DNA of 58,171 nt from Hymenochaete sp. R1. Lineage: Eukaryota > Basidiomycota > Agaricomycetes > Hymenochaetales > Hymenochaetaceae. Positions 1 through 11,332 of this stretch are shown here, piece after piece (position 1 is the stretch's first letter; each line of letters starts with the position of its first letter). The notes beneath the pieces were generated by a model that worked only from the letters and a program-made list of their open reading frames with translations, was not told the origin of the DNA and did no database searches. The stretch lies in assembly GCA_019400425.1 (NCBI GenBank), contig JAFREE010000151.1, positions 1 through 58,171 of the forward strand, given 5' to 3'. The position numbers were made by a program, and so were the translations under genes.

Positions 1-308
1 GCTCGAAAGCCATTATATAGGGCTATCTCCATGAATATTTTTACATTTTTATAATTTTATTTGAGGGAGGGGGAAGCGACGCGATCGCGAAGTCGCGTTT
101 TGTGCACCGGTTTTTTGAGATACTGTATAAAACGCCTTATATGCCTAAGAATATTAATATTGCTCTACTTCTGTCAAGGATGTCAAAGGCGATGAAATTT
201 ATACATAGCAATTTAACCTGTACCGTATGAGCGACTACTTATACATGAGCATCCAAATAGATATCCAAGTCTACGAAATAATTCAAAAAGACGGACTGAC
301 AACCGCGT
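1..308. other. 3' flank of the first P450, no gene seen
   Basis: This stretch follows the stop codon of the minus-strand P450. It is AT-rich and shows no recognisable coding or RNA feature. It presumably holds that gene's 3' UTR and terminator, but no specific signal could be defined. Confidence 0.4.
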
Positions 309-2618
309 TTATGCCGATGGCTTGTACAATGATACCTTCAACGGCATCCTCCCAGACCTGCTTCCGGAAGACGCACATGTCGGCTTGTTGATGAAACTCA
401 TCTCCCATGTTATCTTTGGACCCGGTTCGAACACGAATTTCTCGAAAAGCGATGCCGTGACGAGCTCTGCGACGAAACAATCAGAACAATCAAGGAAAAA
501 AGGAAACGACGATAGACTCACTCATTTCCATTTCCGCAAATTTGAAGCCCCTGAGAAAGTAGGATGAACAAAGATGCTTTAAAAAGAAAAGAAAAAGAAA
601 AAGAAACACGTACAAGCAAGCACGCCCGCCTCCCCAGAATGTTAGCCTATGCGGCGCAAGAGAGGTCAGCATAGGATGCAAAACAGCGGGGTCCAAAAAT
701 GACGAACATCGAAGAATAAATGCCTGGAAGCTTTGCATCCGAGATCGATTTAGGGAGGGGTTCGAGCCACCGCTCTGGTCTCCAAAGTTCGGCATCTTCA
801 CCCCAAATTCTCTTACACCGATTTGCAGCGTAAATCGACACGATCAAGTTTTGACCCTTCTTGATGGGAATGGTACCGATCTCTGTCTTTCCGTCTGTCG
901 AGAGGATTGGCCAGGCTAGGGGTAGAGCAGCATCCTTGCCCGCACTAAACGAATGTCGATTTCAGTCAAAGTAGCCAAATACTTGTATTAGACCACGTAC
1001 GTGCGGACAAAAAGCGGTGCCGGGGGATACAGCCGCAACACCTCGCGACAAAGAGCGTCAAGGAAAGGTAAAGCCATCAAAGTGTCAAAATCAAAGTCTC
1101 GGCCACCGTTCTCCAGGCGAGCCGCACGGACTTCTTCACGCAATCTTGTCTGGTTTTCAGGTCTATGGGCGAGTTGATCGAATAGCATGCATAGGGCGCT
1201 GGAGGTGGTGTCTTGACCAGCGAACGTGAACATGCTGTTTTTTTTTTACTCGGCGTCGATTTCATATCAAACTATAAAAAGTACGACGACTTACTTGATT
1301 TGACCCTTGATATCAGCGTCCGAAAGACGGTCGATTGCATCAGCTTTTACGTTCTCTCGTACTGGAATGGATCGCTCAGTCAGTGGGATAACGTAGGAAA
1401 CCCAGATGTCAACGTACACAATATACTCATGATATCCTTCCCGTGACTGACAAGCTGGTCCACCTTCTCGTCTCCACCCTCTAAGGCCTCTTTTTCCTCC
1501 CGAAAAATCTCCCAAGCTCCTTTGTCCAGCTCATCAGAGACATGAATCATGTCCTTGAACACCTTGAACGGAAGCAGGCTGACTATCGTCCGTCGGAACT
1601 CGGCTGATCCGATATAGTAAACATACGGAAGGAATTGACGAATAAATTGCGTGCGAAATAGTAGATCACTGTATACGATGGGAAATGAGAGAATGAAATC
1701 TGCAATCTAATTCAGAAAGGCTTACGATGCATCTTTGTTCGCTTCCGTGTACACAGTATATTCGTGACCTTCAAGAGGACCGAACGAATGGCCCAGACCA
1801 CCTCGACCAATGCATTCGAACGATACATTTATAAACCATTGCATCATGTCAATAACAGCTGGTCCTTCTTTTACCCGCCTGTAGAAACCATCACACATCT
1901 AATCCATAGATTAGCCTGACGACATTAGCGAAAAGATGAAGTCGTATTCGTACCTCGTGATCAATCGGATGCAGCACTGTTATGATATCCCGCATATGTT
2001 TCGTCGAGAATACAGGGTTGACCATCTTCCGTTGCTTCTTGTGCTTGTCGCCTAGATCTCGTGAGGACTGGTATTTCAAATATACTATTTGGCCGTACCT
2101 GTGGCAGTTATCGTATTATCGCCGAACATGAGGCGCATGGTTCTTTTGGGCAAATGGTGAGCTTCTGAGCTGATATATGAAGGAGAAAAGACGTACAGAA
2201 TATGCATCTCTGGCTCCTCGTAGGTATGCTGATCTTTCACGAGGATGTAGTGCAGCGCAAGCGGATCCACGACGTAGAGGTATTTCTCCTGTAAGTAACC
2301 AAAATGAGAAGATGAAGATGAAGGACAACCAGCTAAACGAACTCTGAACATCATGCTGACTCTACACAGGCCATCGTAGGTGTTGTGTAGGTAGTCGTGG
2401 AATGACCACGAGTCCCAAGAAAACAACTGAAAGAAATTCCCTGGTATGCGAGAAGGAGATGAGTCCAAACCTATCACCTAGGATAGCTACTCACCGAATA
2501 GTAGCGACGTGCTCGGAGGTCCAGGAAGATATGCATATTTTGAGCTGGACGAATAGAGGCGTCGGGCCAGAAGAACGAGAAAGAAGAGGGCGAAAGCCCC
2601 GCAGATGGCGAAAAGCAT
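309..2618 (-). CDS. Cytochrome P450 monooxygenase (paralogue A)
   Basis: Heme-thiolate monooxygenase, probably ER-anchored through a hydrophobic N-terminus (MLFAICGAFALFFLVLLARR) followed by a proline-rich hinge (YLPGPPS). The ATG at 2618-2616 is chosen because it begins this anchor and splices cleanly at 2520. In order, the spliced frame shows FFQLFSWDSWSFHDYL, HKKQRKMVNPVFS (C-helix), the I-helix AGQDTTSSAL near 1.2 kb, the K-helix motif EVLR, the PERW motif, the heme loop FWGGGRACLG (split by an intron near 0.63 kb) and a C-terminal EKFVFEPGPKITWEM. All key P450 signatures are present, so the gene looks intact. It has around a dozen short introns. The C-terminus ends SLYKPSA. Substrate unknown. 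It resembles the large Agaricomycete P450 expansions (CYP5150-like by eye); the family number is not assigned here. Confidence 0.93.
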
Positions 2619-2701
2619 TTGGGAAGGGTAGGAAGGGTCGAAGTTGCGTGTCAGCCAGTAAAAAGGAGGTCCCCGCGGCTTCAGCTAAGCGAGGTGGCCG
2701 C

Positions 2702-2710
2702 TATATATTA
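2702..2710 (-). promoter_or_regulatory. Candidate TATA box of P450 A
   Basis: The minus strand reads TAATATATA about 85 bp upstream of the chosen ATG. Position and composition fit a core promoter element. This is based on sequence only. Confidence 0.35.
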
Positions 2711-2973
2711 TTCCGACCCTGCAGAGCGATGATAGCTCAGCACACGAGAAGTCGGGGACCCACCCCAGAAGCGGTGACGAACCACGCCTGGCAATACCAG
2801 AGCCGCTTGGTACGCACCGAGTATAATACAACGCTGCCTCAATCGAGCTCTCGCTGAGAACAGATGGTGGATTCCTATTCTAACAGCGACAGACGTCTGT
2901 GCTTCGGGCGTAGCTTTTTCCTAAAGATAATCAAGAAACCGGTACGTTCCTATACAAGATCATGATGCGGAGT

Positions 2974-3576
2974 TTATTGGTTGATACGCCCCAGTGCAGA
3001 CAGTCTTCTGTGTCTTCCTTCGAATATAGTTTCCCACCGCGCCGTGAATTTATCAGAGTATCCCAGAAACCGTCCGCGTGTACGCCCTTGCCAAAGCACT
3101 CGAGGCAAAGAGAAAGGGGCTCTCGGAAAGTGCTTCGTTTGGAAGTGCGCTTCGACACGTCCGAAATTTTCGCAGGGGATTTGGCTCCGGGCTGAACACG
3201 GTAGATTCAGTGGTTGACGAAGCGTCGGCTTCGAGACTGACGCGTTCAAGTTTCCGCTCGTTTGGAATTGAAAAGAAACAAAAGAGCAGTGTTTCAGGCA
3301 GAAGCGGTTGATGGCTGTCGATGAGGTTACTCGGCAAGAGGGGTGCGATGTTTGGAACGGGCAGGAGACGGAGGACGTTGATCCTAAAACGGGCAATCTC
3401 AGATCGATGTGCCTACATCGTTTGGCGCTGAGCCGGGGCGAGCTTCGCCACCACGACTGAATACTATCAAGCGTCATCTCCGAAGTCATATAAAGTAACC
3501 GGAGAGCTGCGGGCGGCGTTAGCAGACCTCCTGCAGTCCATTTCACGCACGCATTATGAGCAGTTTTTTTGCCCAT
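2974..3576 (-). CDS. Uncertain 200-residue ORF between two P450 genes
   Basis: An ATG-initiated frame (start 3576, beginning MGKKTAHNACVKW) runs 200 codons without an intron. The product is Ser/Arg/Pro-rich with no domain, signal peptide or transmembrane segment I can recognise. Several other frames on both strands are also open here, which weakens the case for coding. It could be a lineage-specific gene, a decayed gene or chance. Confidence 0.15.
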   Translation of the reverse strand: MGKKTAHNACVKWTAGGLLTPPAALRLLYMTSEMTLDSIQSWWRSSPRLSAKRCRHIDLRLPVLGSTSSVSCPFQTSHPSCRVTSSTAINRFCLKHCSFVSFQFQTSGNLNASVSKPTLRQPLNLPCSARSQIPCENFGRVEAHFQTKHFPRAPFSLPRVLWQGRTRGRFLGYSDKFTARWETIFEGRHRRLSALGRINQ

Positions 3577-3964
3577 GATTATTTTAGTACTTCACATTAC
3601 TGCTACTAGTACATCGTTGAATACGGCTTTGACACAATAACCTATCTAGAGTCTCACGGTGCGTCATATATACCTTGATCAATTGGATCGGCCGGACCAA
3701 AGAAAGACGACAGATTGAGATTGAACGAAATATTCCTGTTATTGATGAAGCATTTAGAGAGGCTGCCACGTTATTGGTGCACTGTTAGATTGAGGACCTA
3801 ATGAGCGGCGTGGCCAAATCACTGAAAGGACGTAAATCATTTAAACTGGCATTTGTGCCTCAATACTACTACTGGACTAATACATTTTTTCTGCACCTGA
3901 AGTTGAAAGTCGTTGTCTCACTTGTATTGGTGATTTCTGATTCTCGGCAGGGTCATGGCCAACT

Positions 3965-6291
3965 TCAAGTTGAAGATTCGTATAGTGTGACCACCAATGG
4001 AAGTTGACGTTCAGTACTCCCCGATGAAGGACACATAGGTTTGTTGATAAAACTCATCTCCCAGACAATCTCGGGTCCGGGGGAAAAGACAAACTTCTCG
4101 AAGAGAGAAGCAGTGATAAGTTCTGCGGGGACACAAAATAAGGCAGCTTACTCGGTGTGATGATAAGAACGCACGTACTTATTTCCATTTCGGCGAATTT
4201 AAAGCCCCTACCATGATAAAAGACAAAATTATTTCTGGAATAAAATATACCCAAAATCTCGTCGCTCACAAACATGCACGGGGGCCCGCCCAAAAAGTCA
4301 TCCTGAAGTTAAAAATCTGCCATGAGTGTGAATTACTCAAATCAATTCCGTTGACGCACGTAGATGCATAAACGCTTGGGAGTCTCGTTTCTGGCTTTGA
4401 GAGTGGAACAGGGTTTTCCCATCGTTCAGGCTTCCAAACCTCCGCATCATCGCCCCAAAGCTTTTTGTTTCGGTTAGCTGAGTAGATAGGAATCAACAAG
4501 CTCTGACCCTTCTTGACCGGGACTCGATCAATTATTGTTTTACCATCCGTGGAAAGAATAGGGAAGGCTAAAGGAAGTACGGTGTCCTTGATGGCCCTGT
4601 ATTGAGAAAGCAATAAGTCAACTATAACTAATGTTGGAGAACAAATGCGGGTACATACATACGCTCAAAGATTGGCACCGAAGGGTAGATGCGGAGAGTT
4701 TCGCGACAGATAGCATCAAGAAATGGCAAGCACATCAACGTGTCGTAGTCAAAGTCACGTCCGTCGTTCCTAATGCGTGCTTCAATGACCTCGTTACGCA
4801 ATCTCGTTTGAGCATAGGGATTTTGTGTAAGTTGGTAGAAAATCATAGATAACGCGCTCGCAGAAGTATCTTGTCCAGCAAAGATCAAGTTGCTTGTTGA
4901 AGAACGAGTGACTTATTAAGAGCGAATCGAATAGGAAAAAATGACGCCAACCTTGTCTGACCCATAATCTCTGCTTCCGATAAATGATCCTCATCATCAA
5001 CTTTAATGTTCTCGCGCACTATGTGTCATTTCATTTTTTGTTGGACATTAGATGGCGAGAAAATGTCAAGATTTACGTACTCAATACGCTCAGTATGTCC
5101 TTCCCCTGACCAATTGACTCTTTTATGAACTCGTCGCCTCTTTCGAGTGCTTCTTTCCTTTCACTGTATATCTGCTGAGAACCATACTCAAGGGAGTCCA
5201 CCGCACGGATAAGATCTTTGAACAATTGGAACGGCAAAAGTTCAATTATGGCTCGTTTAAGCGAAGGCGAACCGATATTGTGAACATAAGGTAGGAATTC
5301 TCGAAGGAACTGTGTTCGGAACAAGAGATCGCTAGATGCTGTGAGTAATCGAAATACTTACTTTTGACGAAAAAATGGCTTGACTCACGATACATCATCA
5401 ATAGCTTTACTGTAGTCAGATTGCGTATCGCCGTCGAGTGGCCCGAATGAGTGTCCAAATCCGCCCCGGCCGATGCATTCTAACGACACTCTTGAGAACC
5501 AATGCATAAAGTCGATGGTAGCCGGGCCATCCTTAACACAACGCATGACGATTCCGCATAGCTTACAGGCATTCAGTTTGTTATGAAACCGTGAATACAT
5601 TTGGCTTAGCACCTCTCGATCAATCGGGTCTATTATTGGAACGAGTTCACGCATTTGCCGCATTGAGAACAACGGGTTGAGCATTTTACGTTGTTTGCGA
5701 TGTCTTTCGCCTAGATTTGTCTTAGTTCAAGATAACCGCACGTAAATGGGCAGAGCGCACCATAGGTAATTGTCATACTCTCTCCAAATATGAGGCTTAA
5801 GCCACTATGCGGAAGGGATTCAGTCAGCTCCACTTCGGAGAATAGTCATATAAAAAGAACACGAACATGTTAAATGACTGAGGCCGTTCATATAGTTCTT
5901 GCTCTTTAATAAGGATGTGATGAAGCGCAAGAGGATCCCAGACATAGAGCTGCTTTTTCTGAGTCGCGACGCGTACTCATCAGCTAGGACCCTTCAAGAA
6001 CGCATCTAAGGCTTACACCGAGCACCAAGTTGACTTTGCACAGGCTACCAAATGTGCTGTGCAGATAGTCGTGAAAAGCCCATGAGTCTCGGGAAAACAT
6101 CTGATTGATATTTCCTTGATGGCCGATATAAGGAAAGATTTTTCAAACAACGACAACATTGACTCACCCGTCAGAATCGAAGGGTTTGAAGGACCTGGAA
6201 TGTAATCATATTTTGTATAGAGGCAGTATACACGCCAAACGAAGTAGCTTAAGGATGCGGCAGCGATAGCATCGAAGGCAAGGGGGTTCAT
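3965..6291 (-). CDS. Cytochrome P450 monooxygenase (paralogue B)
   Basis: Second minus-strand P450, same family and intron layout as paralogue A. The start at 6291 gives MNPLAFDAIAAASLSYFVWR, a membrane anchor, then a YIPGPSNPS hinge. Landmarks in the spliced frame: C-helix near 5.7 kb (HRKQRKMLNPLFSMRQM), the conserved IGRGGFGHSFGPLDG segment, I-helix AGQDTSASAL near 4.9 kb, ETLR in the K-helix, PERW, and the heme loop FWAGPRACLG with the intron falling after the Cys codon near 4.27 kb. The C-terminal exon encodes LITASLFEKFVFSPGPEIVWEM and ends LYESST. No stop or frameshift interrupts it. A TTTAAA stretch lies about 55 bp upstream of the ATG. Its substrate cannot be inferred from this window. 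Confidence 0.93.
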
Positions 6292-6904
6292 TGCGGGGGG
6301 AAATGCTTTGGATGGGAGCTGTACTGTACAATCTCCGCCGTGCTTTTAAACGAGACAGTCGGAGCGTACTGGACGTCAATCATCTCAATGCAGTGGAAGT
6401 GGAAGAGTGAGTTCATAACCAACGCCCCACATACATCCATTCACAGCCCGGTTCCAAGGCTGAACCGGTGGAAAGCATTTACTTTCGTTGCCATTTAAAG
6501 GACATGCGTTCTCATGGTATATGAATAGTATCTGTTCAGTCGTAAGCAACTGAGAAATATCGTTCATATAAAGTTATGTATAGCTCACCTGTGTTTCTCC
6601 ACCCTGGTGCACTTCATTGCAACTCCGAGAAATCGCATCCTAACTTCATTGAAGCACGTAAACTTTGATTGCCATCGTGATTTTCGTATCGATGTCCTTA
6701 GGTAGGGAGCTCCTTAGGGCCGGCTTTATTACGAGAGCATCACGTGCTTTGAGTACTTGAGGTCGAGAAGGCCCAGACCCAGACACTCGATGAAGCTGGT
6801 CCATCTTTCTCTTCGCCTATGCATGCAATACGGATACCCCTGCTCCCCACTTCTTGTCCTCTTACCACCACCACCATCGTTTTAGCCCGTCGCCGTACCT
6901 CGGA
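6292..6904. other. Divergent promoter interval, P450 B and phosphatase
   Basis: The 613 bp between the divergent starts of P450 B and the dual-specificity phosphatase should carry both promoters. The TTTAAA stretch at about 6345-6350 is a possible core element for the P450. No coding sequence was recognised. Confidence 0.4.
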
Positions 6905-7640
6905 ATGATGCTGCGTGTCGATTCCTTCGCACCCGACGTCTGGGAGGCAATCTGCACTCCCATGCACGAAATCGTGCCTCGCGGTAGCAAGGGCCAGGGC
7001 TCAGGAGCACTCTTTCTCGGATCGTGGACTGCATCCGTCGATTCCGACCTCCTCTCGCGCAACAGCATACGTGCCATCGTCGAGTGCCATGACTCCCCGT
7101 GGGGAATGTGTGAATCATCAGTGGTCTCACCGGCACCGCCATCCCCACCCCAGTTCTCGCGCAGCCCTACATCACCGAGCTTTCAGCAAGGCTCTAGGCC
7201 TCCTCTGGCGAGAGCTGCCTCGACGATGAACGGACACTCTTCGAGCAACGTCGGCTCAGGCGGGAATGCGAGCGCGACAGGCGCACAAATAGCGAGGTTC
7301 AAGGTGTCCGTGCCGGACAGCACAACTCCGGATTTATTGAAACCTCACCTTGACGGGGCCGTCCGCTTTATCAGTGACCGCCTTGCAAAGGGTGACAACG
7401 TTTTGGTACATTGCCAGCAGGTGCGTGAATGCGCTTCATTGATGTGCTACTACTCATTAAACGCATCTTATTTTCGCCTCTATTTAGGGCATCTCCCGAA
7501 GTGCTGCCATAGTTGTAGCGTACCTCATGCGAACGTATAAAATGACCTACGAAGCTGCCCACGCTGCCGTTAAGAACAAGCGGAAATGTATCAAACCAAA
7601 CGAAGGATTTGAACGTACTCTCCGAACTAGTTGGAAATGA
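6905..7640 (+). CDS. Dual-specificity protein phosphatase (DSPc family)
   Basis: Predicted protein phosphatase acting on phospho-Tyr/Ser/Thr. The first in-frame ATG (6905, followed by a second ATG) gives MMLRVDSFAPDVWEAI. A beta-strand core (GALFLGSWTAS) leads into a Ser/Pro/Gly-rich insertion of about 75 residues, then DLLKPHLDGAVRFISDRL. The signature HCQQGISRS matches HCxxGxxRS, with Cys as nucleophile and Arg as phosphate-binding residue. An intron (about 7421-7487) splits it between the second Gln and the Gly. The tail AAIVVAYLMRTYKMTYEAAHAAVKNKRKCIKPNEGF is typical of the fold. The frame stops at 7640. The end is a little abrupt (RTLRTSWK), so one more 3' exon is possible. Confidence 0.85.
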
Positions 7641-8558
7641 CAAACACGCGACGTCCTTGCTTTACCCTTCGCTTTTTTCATTTCTCTTCCTTGTTGCGAC
7701 CATCTACTTCTGCTATCTCACCTCATCTGTATCACTCCTATATACGGACTTGTTTTGTGCCATCATCTATAATGTATCTCCAGTTTTCGCATTTCAAACC
7801 CACCACACTGAATTGTCTCGTGCCTTATCATCGATTATGTGCCGCAGGAACTCCGTTCCTTTTTAGTAAACTTGCCTTCGTGGGCCATTTCACTCAGTTT
7901 TCACCAGCATGTCCCTCAGGTAATGTCATTTCGATCTACTCTGACGTTGATTGCTGATTTAACAAAATACTTTCAGTCCCAGATATTGGATAGGTCGGTG
8001 CACATCCGCGTTGTTATACCTATCTTCAGTGATGTCTACCTTTTTTCGGGTTAAAGAATTGCACTGGTTAATCAAGTGGTAGATAACAGTAGCTACGCGA
8101 GCTTCAAAAAACTGTAATTCGATCCGCTTTTGATGCAGGACGTCTGTCGAAAGCTCCAACAGTGCGATACGAAGTGATTCTCAGTGATATCGCGTCATTT
8201 TTCCCGTTCCTTGGATGAAGCATTATATCATCTTTGCATTTCAAGTTTAGACTCATTCTAACCATGAAACCTCATACGCAAAATACAAACCGCTGACATT
8301 TTGGGTAACTTGCAAAGTTCAGGTCTGACGGACGATACTGACCATGCATGCTTATCATCGGGTACCTATACGTTTCTGCACTTTGACATTCGTGCCACTG
8401 GACGTTATTGTATCCCCCTTGTCTTTTGTCGGTGATTCTGCGCGTTCTCTGTCGCCTAAACCCTCTTTCAGCCTCTCCCTTGTTTTTCCGAGCTGAGAGG
8501 TTGAGCTGCGTTGGGTTGCAAGCACGCGTTCATGCCAAACGGGGCATACGTTCATAAA
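7641..8558. other. Interval between phosphatase and amylase
   Basis: About 0.9 kb. A frame at 7839-8054 contains plausible splice signals (an acceptor before 7845, a GTAATG donor near 7919, a CTTTCAG acceptor near 7976) and could be extra 3' exons of the phosphatase, but the peptide matches nothing I know. The rest is presumed promoter of the amylase gene. Confidence 0.3.
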
Positions 8559-11332
8559 ATGGGTTTGAAATGGAGTGCTTCGCTTTGCATCGGATTGTGT
8601 GCGGTAGCCTTTCTGTCCAACATCCATTCCGCTCATGCCGCAGATACGAACGGTGCGTTGTCGTCTACTCCAGAATGCTTCCAGATCGATTGGATTCTAA
8701 TGTGAATGAATTTAGGTACAGTCATTATTCAGATGTTTCAGTGGAACTGGGATAGCATCGCAAAAGAGTGCAAAGACTTCATAGGCCCTGCAGGTGAGTA
8801 GATACGCCGCCGTACGTAGATCTTCTGTCCTTTCTCACATCACTATCGTTCTATTTATTCCCCATTCTCCGTTGTGCGTACCGCTCGTCCATGTAGGATA
8901 CGGCTATGTGCAAGTGTCACCCGCAACAGAACATATCAACGACGGCCCATGGTGGACCGACTACCAACCCGTATCGTACAATCTCACATCAAAGCGCGGC
9001 TCGCGTGAACAGTTCCAGAGCATGGTGCAAGCGTGTCATGATGCCGGTGTTAAAGTTCTCGCAGGTCTGTTTTCAGCGCCATTCTGTGTAATGGAAATTG
9101 ATGAGATTCAACCGTTCTTGAAGATACGGTACTTAACCATATGACAAAGGCAGAGTCAGATGGTACGCACACAATTTTTATATTAATGCACTCCTACCTG
9201 ATTCAGTTCTACAGGTGTTGGTAGTGGTGGTTCAAGTAAGTGGTCTTCCGCCTGGCCTCTAGCTTGCCTAAAGTGACGAAACATACCTGACTTTGCATTT
9301 TTCACTTTCTCTCTCCATCGGAACAGAGTACTCCAAGTACAATTACCCGTCTGTTCCTTACACGCAAGAAGATTTCCATCAATGTGGGACAGAAGGACAT
9401 AAGTTGGATGATTTCAGAAATCGTGAAACCACGCTCACTTGTGAATACGAGTCTCTGTCCGAGTTTGTAGCTCTTTCTTTATTGGCATCTGGATGGAATT
9501 GAAGCTGATTTATACTGCGTTACAGCTTGAAAACGGAGTCCGATCATGTGCAGGAGATGCAGGCCAACCATCTCAACGATTTGATCTCTCTTGGTGTGGA
9601 TGGTGTTCGACTTGATTCCGCGAAGTGTGAGACAACCCTCTTTGTTATCACATCCCGACATGAACTTGACACCTTCTCTTTCAGTAATTGCCGCCGAAGA
9701 CATTAAGGGCGTATTGGGCCGATTGAAGTCCCAGATATTCGTTACTCAGGAAGTGACATATAATCCAGGCGATGCGGTCTTGCCATCCGAATATGTTGAT
9801 AACGGTGCGATAAAAACACTGACACCAACATTGTTACATCTAGTTGACTGCCGGACCTTCATTAGGATACGTACAGGCTTTCAACTATAGCACGAAACTT
9901 CAATACACCTTTGGGAACGGAACTCTCAAGGATCTACAGGACTTGGAGAAGAACGAGGGTTGGTTAGCGAGTGACAAAGCGAACGTCTTCGTAGCCGTCC
10001 ATGACACGGAGAGGGTGAGCGACTCTGTACAACAATAAACTGTGGCTCCTGATCTGATTATCGATTTCAGAATGGACAATCCTTGAACTATACCTCGCCG
10101 AAAAACTCTTACATCCTCGCACACGTATTCTCTTTGTAAGCCTTTTCGAACGCATTTTTTCGTCGTATTATATGCATCTGATGATTGATCATTGTATCAG
10201 AGCTCATCCTTACGGTCTACCTTCTGTACTGTCTAGTTACGTTTACAGCGACTATAGTGCCGCAGGGCCTAACAACGGTATGCATCTCATGTTTAGTGTC
10301 GCACCTTTGCTCTAACCTTTCTACCTTCCCAAGGTACAGGCTCCTGTTCAGACAATACCAATAGTTCGGAAGCCACCAACACCACTGTAGACTCCAATGG
10401 TTCAGGTAGCTGGCTCTGCCAACATCGTGACCCCGCCATCGCAGGCATGGTTCATTTCCGTAACAGCATGAACACGCACTCATCTGACCTCAACACTGGC
10501 TCGGTTTCAAATTGGAAGGCTGGTTCTGATGCTCAGATCGCTTTCTCCCGCGGCACTGCTGGGTTCGTGGCGATTAACCATGATGATGCCGATTGGGATG
10601 GGAGCTGGGATACGGGGCTGCCGCCTGCCAGTTATTGTGATGTCGTGCAGGGCGCGCCGAAAGATTCAAAGTGTGCTGGGCAAGCGTGAGTAGATTCTTG
10701 TGTCCCGAAAGGACTAGCATTGATTTGATTGCTTTGATAGCTTCCAAGTAGCTGCTGACGGAAAACTCAGCAGCAAGGTACCCCCGCACAGTGCTATAGC
10801 TATCCATATCGATGCTGTCGGGAACGGATCGACCAATTCTTCAACCAATTCAACAGATTCGGCGTCGTCGTCATCAAATTCGACATCTTCTAATTCTGCA
10901 GGATCAGGGTCTGTGAGCGCATCAGGCTCCAGTTCTGGCTCCGGTACTGGTACCGGTACCGCGTCGTCTGGTTCCTCAGGATCTCAAACATCAGCTGGTA
11001 GTGGGGCTGGTGGGATACTATCCTCCGGCAGCGCAAGCGGTGGTTCATCTGCCACAGCACCAGGTCCAACAAGTTCAGGAGGATCTCAATTCACATCGTC
11101 AGGTGTCTCGGCTTCCGGTTCGGCAGGCTCGTCAAGTGCCGCTCCTGGATCCTCCGGAGGTGTACCGTCGACGACGGGTGCCTCTTCTGGGTCGGGCTCT
11201 GGCGGTGGGTCCGGCGCATCGAGCATGACTGCCTCAGGTGCTGATCCCAGCGGGTCTGATGTTGACGATAATGATGGAGACGATGAGGATGAAGATGACG
11301 ATTCAGATCTACCCTGGTGCGATGAACTGTAA
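8559..11332 (+). CDS. Secreted alpha-amylase, GH13, with Ser/Gly-rich tail
   Basis: Endo-acting hydrolysis of alpha-1,4-glucan (starch/glycogen) outside the cell. The ATG at 8559 is chosen because it gives a standard signal peptide ([20 protein letters not shown], ending SAHAA); an in-frame ATG at 8532 would add nine residues. The spliced catalytic domain shows [34 protein letters not shown] (region I), [11 protein letters not shown] (nucleophile Asp), the TQEV Glu (acid/base) and VHDTERNG (third Asp). This order resembles the animal/Streptomyces-type amylases also found in basidiomycetes. The usual Asn before the region IV His is Val here. After about residue 450 comes a low-complexity Ser/Gly/Thr tail with an acidic end ([17 protein letters not shown]), probably O-glycosylated. 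About ten introns. Confidence 0.92.
10830..11330 (+). repeat. Low-complexity Ser/Gly coding tract
   Basis: The 3' end of the amylase gene codes for an almost uninterrupted run of Ser, Gly, Thr and Ala ([13 protein letters not shown] and similar), followed by an Asp/Glu-rich stretch. The codons vary (tca, tct, tcc, agc, ggt, gga, ggc), so this is not a recent simple expansion. It may act as a glycosylated linker or wall-associating tail. Confidence 0.75.

Larger units (their letters stand above)
2619..3964. other. Intergenic between P450 A and P450 B
   Basis: About 1.35 kb separates the two minus-strand P450s. It must hold the promoter of P450 A and the 3' UTR of P450 B. The only long frame is a minus-strand ORF described separately. 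No P450-like remnant or transposon termini were recognised. Confidence 0.5.
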
